Below, in pieces: positions 56,395 through 64,000 of a DNA stretch of 64,000 bases. The translations under genes and the position numbers were made by a program. Position 1 is the stretch's first letter. Each line of letters opens with the position of its first letter. Origin of the DNA: Liquidambar formosana (Eukaryota; Streptophyta; Magnoliopsida; Saxifragales; Altingiaceae). Below the pieces are notes generated by a model. That model ran no database searches and was not told the origin of the DNA. It worked only from the letters and a program-made list of their open reading frames with translations. The stretch covers positions 16,012,161 through 16,076,160 of the forward strand of contig CM077820.1 of assembly GCA_039720395.1 (NCBI GenBank), given 5' to 3'.

Positions 56395-59001
56395 TGTCAC
56401 ACCCCATTTTTGCACCACCTTACTAGGGCTCATCATTTCATGCATGTTTTTGTTTTGTTTTTGAGTCTAGTCACTTGCATTAGTTTTCTAGAGTCACAAG
56501 GACAATGGATATGAATTTTGGTTCAAATTGGAGTTGATCTTGAGGGATAATAAGAGCTTTTGTGACTTGAGGGGCATAATTGTCTTTTAAGTCCCAAACT
56601 TTTCATTTGACCTTGGAATGATCTCCAAATTGTCAATTAGAGTTCATATGGATGCATATGAGGTATTAAGTCCCGTGGCCCTGATGATGAGTTTAGTGTG
56701 GTTATTTACGGATTATCCTTGAAGAATTAGTGCGAATCACAGCATGAGATTTTTGGTTAAAATGAAAAGAAAATTATTTTATTAAATTAGCCATTTTTAT
56801 CATGACACTAACACGTGTACGTATGTGATGAGTGTGTGTACGCACATACGATACATGCGCATGCGTGTTAGCGGTCAGTCTCCCAATTTTTATAAAAGAC
56901 AATTTCCTTTTCCTATTCAGATTAGAAGTCTTTTATCATTATAAAATACCTTTTGATTATTCTCCAAGGAAACCTAGTCCAGGAAGGAAAGGGAAACTCC
57001 AGATTTCAGCTATAAATACTCTCTTAATGTCTTTAAACAAGGGAGAGGAGAAGAGGGTTTGGAGGGAGTGAAATTCGTCATAATTCAGCAGCAGATTTTC
57101 TGAAAACCAGCAGTCGTATTTTAATCATAACTTTTTCATCCGAAGTCAGAATTTGATGCAATTGGTCTTATTAGAAAGATAATTCAATTCTCTACAACTT
57201 TGTATTTCACAAGATTTGTCCAAATCCGACGTTTTCATACCCAAAAACGCGATTGAAGTTGCTGCTGCTGCAAAGTGACGAAAATCACTTTTCTTTTCTC
57301 TTGTTCTCCTTTTGTTTTCTATTTCTTTTCAAAGTTGAGTGAGTTTTGATCTCTTTGCTGTGATACCACTTTGACAAAGAGGAGGATTCGTGTTGGTTTG
57401 ATTCACTCTAAAGACCTGAGGAGCCACGAACAATTACAAACACAAAGGAAGGCCCTTCCTAAGGTATTCTCCTTCTCTATTCAAGCTTAAACTAGGTTTT
57501 CATATGGGTTAGGCTTATTGCATGTTAAAGGTAACTTTTTTATCATGTATTAACACTCTAGCTAGTTAATATACATGGAATATCTATTTTTTATCTACTG
57601 TTTAGCATGCTTTAGGGCTGTCCTTTAGGTTTTTAATGCATAGTTATGATTCTTGTGCTCCTGTTTGTCCTTGTGCTAGGATTAGTGTCATTGCATGTTA
57701 GAGTTAGGATTTTCATCATGTTATATTGCTTTAGTTAGTTAATATGCATGATTTAATTTCTGTTTAGTTTGGTTTTAGCATGATTAAAGTATGTCTTGTG
57801 AGTTTTTAAGCATATTTGTGAGTTTAGGGTTTTAGAGTCATTGTTTTGTGTTTGTTTTCATATAGCGTGATAAAGTAGACTTTTTTATTTGGTTTTTCTT
57901 CGTGTTTGCTGTATATGTTTTTCATATGGAGTAAACATGATAGTTTTGCATGCATGTTAGTATGTTTTAGGGTTTTTATGCATGATATGGTTCTAGGAAT
58001 ATGTTAGGACTTATTATTGTTCGCTGTTTTTGCTATTGGCATGCTTAGTGGATGATTTTAGGTCATAATACTATTCTGTCCAGATTTGCATGTTAGTGTT
58101 TTTGCATGGTTTTGAGCACTTGTAAGGGTGCAAATAGGTGTGGTATTTGTCCCATGGCAAATAGGGCTGCTTATGTCTGAAATGGCTAAATGCTTGGAGC
58201 TAATTGCGCTCAGGTAAGTGGGTGTGAAGGTGCCCCAATTCACCTTTCTTCTTAACTCATTCTCTTCTCCCTATCTAGGGTTAATTTTTAATACAAGTCC
58301 TATGGTTTAATTAGAGGTTTCCTTAACCAACAAAATTCTGGTTTTTATTAAAGTTTCCATTTTGTGGATTTCTTTCCTAAAATCAAACTTTCTATCAAAT
58401 TCAACTCTTTTGATCAAATAAGGAAACCTAGGGTTTTAACCATAGGTTTATATTAGGTCTTAACCCTAATTCTAATCGAACTATGTGGACTTTGATCCAT
58501 GTATTTCGTTGCATGGTACGTAGGCGCTCTTCGTGAGGCTCAAGTCCGTTCTAGGATCCAAGCATCCTAGGTTTATTTTTGTTTTCTTTTCTTCTTTTTC
58601 TTTTTCTGTTTTTATGTGCTTATTATGCATGGATGGATGAAAGAAATATATGATATGCATGCAATTCTTGTGATGATATACTTGCTGATTTTTGTATGGA
58701 AAGATCTTGATTTAGCCCAAATGAACTGAGAGACCGAAAGGGTGATATGGGTGCCTATAGGCTTTGCCTAGAACCTTCCCATGTCATAACTTAGCCTCCG
58801 AATCCCCGATTTCTTTGGTTTTCAAAAGATTGGTTTTTGCCTTTCCTTTTTTATGGAGTCATTCAAATTGTTTTCCTAAAACAAACTATTTTTAGGGTTT
58901 TCCTTGTTTCCTTTAAAAAATAAGGTGGCGACTCCTTTCCTTTTTCTTTTTCAAATCCATTTTCTTTCAATCCCTTGTGGGCCCAATTTCCGGGGTTCAC
59001 A
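56395..59001 (+). repeat. Gypsy 3' LTR (LTR4)
   Basis: 2607 bp, partner of LTR1 by the shared GATAA duplication. TATAAATA at 57011-57018. Most of it follows LTR1 at diagnostic sites (CCAAGGAAACCTAG, TAGCGTGATAAAG), but about 58170-58460 follows LTR3 instead. Confidence 0.95.
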
Positions 59002-59006
59002 GATAA

Positions 59007-60640
59007 CATGCTCCACAGAAACACACGGATTCCCATATAGAATCATTTGGTAAATATTAGAGCCTATGATAAGAAAATTCCATAGCATAATGCGTGTTGC
59101 GAAAACACATCCCCTTACATAATTCCTCCAAAAAATGGTACATAAATCAATACATTACATTCCCAAAAAACCTAATACAATGGATCTACTGCAATGAATA
59201 AATAAATGGGGATGCCGCGCCACACATTATGCCTCAAGGAATATCTTATACACAGAAGGCAAACAAACATAAGCTCTATCATATTTTACCAAAAATCCAT
59301 CCATTTAATCCTATAACTAACATGCTAACACATATTAAGCAATTGGTCTATTAAATGGATGGTTGGGCCATGCTCAAACACATAAGGAGCGTGCCAATGG
59401 GTCTCATAAGGCGGGTAAAACGTTGGCGGCAATCTAATTGCGCAACATAATAAGAATAATTAATTACACAAATTAATTAATTAATTAATTACCGCATGTA
59501 ATTAATAGATGCACAGTTAATCCATGTTGCGTGACTCTCCCCGTGACACAAAAATACTCCTATATGCTCAAATAATAAAAATACAGCCTTTGGAAATTTT
59601 AATTTTGCATAGAATAATATTATTTAATTTTTCGATAAAGAAAAACACTAAAAATATAGTAAAATAAAAAATCCAGAAGCTATGGTGGGAGGTGCAGCAC
59701 ACCACAGAGTCAAATGAGCCCAAAAAAAAAATTCCAAAATTTTCCAGAATGCCAAACACACCCTTACGCGCTTCTACGCGCCCGAGTGGTGTGGTTTTAT
59801 TGTGTTTTTATCAATTTTTAATTAAATAAATAATTTCTGGTAATTAAAAAATAAAATAAAAATTACCAAAAATTTAGAAATAAAAAATAAAAAATTTCAG
59901 AAAAAAATTGGCCCAAAATGGCCTCGGGAAGCCCCCCCACGCGCCATACGTGCCGCCACCCGCGTGTGGGCGCGTGCTGTAGCGTTTTTTTTTTTTTTTT
60001 TTTTTTTTAAATAGCAGAACCTACCTCACGCGCTGAGGACGGAGGGTGCAAGCCACGCACAGGCGAGGATACCTTCGACGGTGACACCACCGGCGTTATC
60101 GGACTCGTCTCAGCCTTGTGGTTCTCTCTGTGGGGTCTACCCCTCATGGGGACCTGCCACGTGTGCACACGTGCCCTCACTCTCCTTGGGTGAGAGTGGG
60201 CTAGTGTATTACTTGCACTTCATCTTCTTCCTTTGAACCTATTCGAACCAGTTTCGAATGTTCACGGGGCCATCTTTACGGGGCTATATCTTTCACATAC
60301 GATATCAGTTTTGCGCAAATTTTATGTCTACAGAAAGCCCTCGCAACGTAGTTTAACAGTATACCAATTTCCCTCATTGAAAACAGGTCTAAGTGCATCA
60401 AAAATAAGCCCAAAGTTTCGGAAAAAACACAAATTCCAAAACTAGGGTTTGCGTTTTCTCTCAAAATACACGTCTGTTTCTCATGAAATTTTGCAGGCAT
60501 GTTCCTCACACATAGGAGAACACGTATATATAAAAATTTTGGGTTAAAAACCACTTTTGAAAAACGTTTTTAAACGACCCAAAAATTGTATTTTAGAGAG
60601 AGAATGCAAACCACGCGATAATAGGGCGAATCAACAATCA
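59007..60640 (-). other. Copia leader, distal part
   Basis: About 1.6 kb between the gypsy insertion and the copia PBS. Together with 36421-36646 it makes a leader of about 1.9 kb. It includes a T run at 59987-60008 and a G/C-rich segment around 59930-60200. No conserved ORF seen. Confidence 0.6.
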
Positions 60641-60655
60641 CAGGCTCTGATACCA
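60641..60655 (-). other. Copia primer binding site
   Basis: On the minus strand TGGTATCAGAGCCTG starts one base after the 5' LTR end (60657). It is complementary to the 3' end of initiator tRNA-Met, the standard copia primer. Confidence 0.92.
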
Positions 60656-60656
60656 A

Positions 60657-61153
60657 TGTAAATACGCTATATCTACTGCATATAGCACTCAGTAACAAGT
60701 CCAAGGACATACCTTAAGCGGAAGAGACCCGAGGATGTTTGTCGGTTGTTGTTATAAGCTCCACGTAGTCGCTGCACGAATGGTTGCTCCTCCACTGCAA
60801 GTCTGACCTCCGTGTATGCTCCTCAATGTCGTGATAGCCGTAGGGATCGCTACTAGAATCCTCACACGCAATCCACACTACCAAATCCACTAGGCCAATG
60901 GTGATCCTAGAGAGAGAATACTAGAGAGAGAACAATGGAGACTGCTGTATTTCTGTGTTGTGGTGTCTCAATCACTAAGAGAGACATTCAATATATATGT
61001 GCCCCTATTCCACAGTCCAAACCCTAACAGGAGTTGGTTTCCAATTACAATTAGGAAACCTCATAGAATAGGGGACTTAACCACTGGGTCCATCACCCAT
61101 ACGTGGGCGGACCATGGGTTTGGGTCACGACCTAATGACCCATATTTTTAACA
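60657..61153 (-). repeat. Copia 5' LTR
   Basis: 497 bp, same length as the 3' LTR at 30710-31206. On the minus strand it begins TGTTAAAAATATGGGTCATT and ends GCGTATTTACA. Confidence 0.95.
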
Positions 61154-61158
61154 GAAAC

Positions 61159-62315
61159 GATAACCTGTAAAAACATATTCAAGACCTAACCACTCAACCA
61201 ATCCCACAGATCGAGACAATAGAAAACATCAATTAGTTAATAAAGAGTAGAAAGAACAGATAATATCAAGGATCTAAAAACGAAATTTCAAGGCATAATG
61301 ATGAGTTTGATTAAATGACGAAGAACGAGAATTTGAAGTTGGAATTACTAGGTACTTGGGGAAAATATCTTCCATTCCTCACTGTTCGAAGCGTTGGGCA
61401 TTGAGATATTAAACAGAGTTTCTTATAATCATTGGAGGGCTTCAAATGTTAATGAGATATTCTTGCAATGCCGATTTCTTCAATAATATAAAATTTCTTT
61501 TTTTTTTAACAATAATAATAATAAATAAAGATTGCACGATGATTTTATCCCAATTCTTGCAAATACAAGTGAGTTCTCGAAAGAGATCTTGGCTTTCTAA
61601 CCAATATCTAAGATCATAAAAAAGGTACTGTAAAACTTTGATTTTATGTGTATTGTTATTAAATAATTTGGTCACCATATTCTTATTCAGTGATTATGAG
61701 TGTGCATAATGATTTATATATGTCAAACCATTTGTGAAGATAAGGATTAATTCTCTCACTTACAAGTCACAACTTCATCTTAAATTTTCTGTAAATTATT
61801 TTCAAAATGTATAATACCCTGCGCAGCATACACACGTACAAGATTGAAAAATAACAATAAAGAAGTTAGAAAATTAGCAAACATGATATAGAAGATTGAC
61901 ATATATGGTTTGACAAAATTAACTATATTCGAGAAGCAGTAAGATGTATCTTTTTTTCTTCACTGAATCTAAGAAAATAATTAGGAGTGCGGAACCTACA
62001 TGGCCCCACCTCTTTAATATTTATGGAGCTTCTCACATGGGTTTTTAATAAATCAATCTGGATTGAAATCTCGGTAGGAGTACAACCTAGGATATCCTTA
62101 AACATTAATAAAAAAAAATAATAAATAATAATAATAATAAAACACGCATGGCCACAAGTCCCATATACGCTAATCAAATTAAAGTCAATGGATAACTCCT
62201 AATGAACACCGTTGGTTAAGAGAGAGTATATACAAATTTTGATGGGCATGTGTAATCAAATAACTTAATATTATGTAATAAAATTTTGCACATGAAACCC
62301 TTAAAAGAGTTTTCT
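61159..62315. other. No gene seen
   Basis: AT-rich flank of the copia insertion. ORFs of 78-84 codons on the minus strand have no recognisable domain. (AAT)n-like tract near 62118-62140. Confidence 0.5.
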
Positions 62316-62319
62316 ATCG

Positions 62320-62650
62320 AATAATAGGATGGGTGTCTTGGGATTCATGCAAAAGAACCCTTATGGGTGTCTTGATAAACTGTTCCCAATTGAAGGAACC
62401 TCAAGACACACCCCAAGCAGAGGATATAAAGCTCTTCACAGGTTCCGAACACAAAATTGCATCATAAAATGTCATGCGGTGTTCAATCACATACATCGAT
62501 TAATGTATTTTAAGGTTTTATGCCCTAGAATTGTGTTTGATCGGTGTTCTCTGACAACTTGGAGTAGTACATGTGAGTAATTTAAGCATACTTTTAGTGA
62601 ATTTAGTATAATTTGAAGAACGTAACTATGACGTGATACATGTTCAAGAC
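62320..62650 (+). repeat. Duplication-unit tail block (copy B)
   Basis: Aligns with 9950-10290 in the same orientation, over AACCTCAAGACACACCCCAA, CATCATAAAATGTCATGCGG and TGGAGTAGTACATGTGAGTA. Confidence 0.75.
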
Positions 62651-62731
62651 TGTTCGATTGCTTGATTTATTTATTTATTTTATTAAGTATAAACAACACA
62701 TAATTACAATCTATTTATCTATTTATTATTT

Positions 62732-62906
62732 TTTTTGATTTCTCAAGGTGTCCCCAGGCTTTGCCCAGGACTAGTCCTCCGAGGTACGGTCGGGCGCCGA
62801 AGTGGGGACCTCTCCCAAGAAAGTTTACTGCATCCACAAGGGCTCGAACCCGAGACCTCTTACTTAAGCGACCAGAGCCCCTTCAACTCAGGCCAACCTT
62901 CTTTGG
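62732..62906 (-). mobile_element. tRNA-derived SINE
   Basis: On the minus strand the element begins near GGTTGGCCTGAGTTGAAGGG (box A-like) and has GGTTCGAGCCC, a match to the RNA polymerase III box B consensus GGTTCGANNCC. It ends in an A-rich tail. It is flanked by a perfect 16 bp duplication TATCTATTTATTATTT (62716-62731 and 62907-62922). Length is 175 bp. Confidence 0.88.
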
Positions 62907-62922
62907 TATCTATTTATTATTT

Positions 62923-63837
62923 ATATCCATAAAAGTCTATATCTTAGAAATTTTTTGATTGATTATATTGCCCCTAATATAAAATATAAATACACTATTA
63001 TCCATTGCCTGCCCTATTCATATTATAAGCCATCAAATATACTTTGAAAAACCCCTAGCCGTCTAAAACTCTTCTTCTTGATCGTGCCCTTTTAGCTTTC
63101 CAATAACGATTTTTGGGCATTCAAACTGTATGTATCAATCCAAACTATTCTTATTCTTATCTCCCTTCTTTAATTTTTCCAATCACAGAGACACTATTAT
63201 AGAGATAGGTTTTGATATGATTTCCAATAACTTAGAAACACTATTATCTCCATTCATTAGAAAAACTATACTGTGTTTTAGAGGACTATTGTTTGATTTA
63301 ACTTTTTGGTCTTAGCTTTACATGTTTATAGATTGGTGCATACACTTTAATTGCCATAACTTCGATGGAGGATCTAGAATAAAGACCTTGATCTTCACAG
63401 GTTGGTTAGTCTTCCTCAAACAATCTTTTGTCCGCTAAGTTTGGTATTATAATTTTCTCCCTTGGTATATATTTGGCTTTGAGAAAATTGGGGAAAAGAA
63501 CGTAAAATTAATAGTTTAATGTATTGTTTCATGTAGTTTTGATTTTCAAATATCAAATAATTATCATACGAGTGAAAGCAGATTTATTTGGCTCAGTTAA
63601 GTAAGAGATTTTTTCTTTTCTTCATTGGCAATCAAAATTTTAATATCAATTCCTTTGCTTTTCCAACTTTTTTTTCAGCAAATTTTGGATTATTTATTGA
63701 GTTGTTTATTTCTTTCCAGTTCATTGGTTGCCGGAAAAATCAAAGAAAATAAAATACAATTTGATTATATGTTTAATGTTGTTTTGATTTTAAAAAAAAA
63801 ATGGTACACATGCAACGCACATGTGCACCAATTAGTA
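62923..63837. other. No gene seen
   Basis: AT-rich sequence separating the tail block from the next unit start; this spacing (about 1.2 kb including the SINE) is larger than the about 95 bp at 10290-10385, so DNA has been inserted or lost. No element boundaries recognised. Confidence 0.45.
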
Positions 63838-63840
63838 CTA

Positions 63841-64000
63841 CATAAACAACACTTGACATGAATTGAGTTAGTTGACAAAAATACATTTCAAGCCACAAGA
63901 GATCAATTTTCATGTCAGGATTCAGGAGTTATCCATGTATATAGTGTTGTATTATAATGCTACGTATAACATCGTCTTTTTTTATTTATTTATATTTTTG
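63841..64000 (+). repeat. Duplication-unit start block (copy 3, truncated by window end)
   Basis: Near-identical to 1-160 (CATAAACAACACTTGACATG, GTTGACAAAAATAC, TGCTACGTATAACATCGTCT). A further unit evidently begins here and continues beyond the window. Confidence 0.88.

Larger units (their letters stand above)
36652..59001 (+). mobile_element. Ty3-gypsy Tat/Ogre-type retrotransposon with two extra LTRs
   Basis: Outer LTRs 36652-39249 and 56395-59001 are flanked by a perfect 5 bp duplication GATAA (36647-36651 and 59002-59006). Domain order is PBS, gag, protease, intron, RT, RNase H, second RNase H, integrase, antisense ORF, 3' tandem repeats, PPT. RT before integrase defines Ty3-gypsy. Large LTRs, a second RNase H, an intron in the polyprotein, an antisense accessory ORF and a repeat-rich 3' UTR are, from family knowledge, Tat/Ogre traits. 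Two further LTRs lie inside (43331-45931 and 52227-55015). Removing those gives about 17 kb. Several nonsense and frameshift mutations are present. Confidence 0.92.
30710..61153 (-). mobile_element. Ty1-copia LTR retrotransposon, split by a nested gypsy element
   Basis: Two 497 bp LTRs (30710-31206 and 60657-61153) in the same orientation bound the element. A perfect 5 bp duplication GAAAC flanks it (30705-30709 and 61154-61158). On the minus strand the order is 5' LTR (60657-61153), PBS, leader, gag-PR-IN-RT-RNase H (36420-32296), 3' region, PPT, 3' LTR. The order of integrase before RT defines Ty1-copia. The leader is interrupted by a 22.3 kb Ty3-gypsy element (36652-59001). Without it the element is about 8.1 kb. 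By my count the LTRs differ at about 21 positions, mostly C/T and G/A changes. Coding is degenerate. Confidence 0.93.

Noticed and set aside
62323..62577. 83-codon ORF in the tail block
   Set aside because: The equivalent block at 9950-10290 does not keep the frame, so there is no sign of coding constraint.
62816..62866. A tRNA gene, suggested by GGTTCGAGCCC on the minus strand
   Set aside because: No cloverleaf can be completed and the segment has a 16 bp duplication and A-rich tail, so it is a tRNA-derived SINE.

Overview
The window is nuclear DNA of a flowering plant, most likely a eudicot; species not resolvable. Evidence: spliced GT-AG genes, an F-box/DUF295 gene, plant-type LINE, SINE, Stowaway and Mutator-like elements, and Ty1-copia and Ty3-gypsy (Tat/Ogre-type) retrotransposons. 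Only two genes look functional: an F-box/DUF295 protein (CDS 14457-15659, + strand) and a small four-exon plant protein of unknown function (21171-22150, + strand). Almost everything else is mobile DNA or debris.

Layout. 1-15660 is a decayed tandem segmental duplication. Its unit reads: tail block (9950-10290, 62320-62650), start block (1-280, 10385-10680, 63841-64000), an orphan first exon of a YjbQ/UPF0047-like gene on the minus strand (5686-6496, 11350-11501), a promoter-like block (258-540, 6545-6850, 11560-11830), then an F-box gene (broken 8707-9770, intact 14457-15659). LINE fragments, an about 700 bp insertion rich in GGTTTGGTT motifs and other inserts break the older copies. The window ends inside another copy of the unit start, so the array continues.

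15660-30705 is a graveyard of non-autonomous DNA elements. It holds a Pack-MULE (17489-19118, perfect 10 bp target-site duplication, TSD) carrying a degenerate SKP1-like fragment, a family of three hairpin MITEs (19664, 20221, 25235), a long-TIR element (27114-27980, 9 bp TSD), and another (28027-30280, 9 bp TSD) that hosts a copia solo LTR (28179-29606). The small four-exon gene sits among them; its last exon is duplicated in tandem.

30710-61153 is one Ty1-copia element on the minus strand (497 bp LTRs, TSD GAAAC). Its leader is interrupted by a 22.3 kb Ty3-gypsy Tat/Ogre-type element on the plus strand (36652-59001, about 2.6 kb LTRs, TSD GATAA). That element has itself received two extra LTRs of its own family: a clean solo LTR inside the polyprotein (43331-45931, TSD GACTC) and another inside a 3' tandem-repeat array (52227-55015, no TSD). 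It carries gag, protease, a frame-consistent 171 nt intron, RT, two RNase H domains, integrase, and an intact 428-codon antisense ORF with its own TATA box. Its 3' array is made of hairpins whose arms change together while their loops stay constant, the most unusual structural signal I found.

Both retrotransposons are disabled by stops and frameshifts. All comparisons were done by eye.
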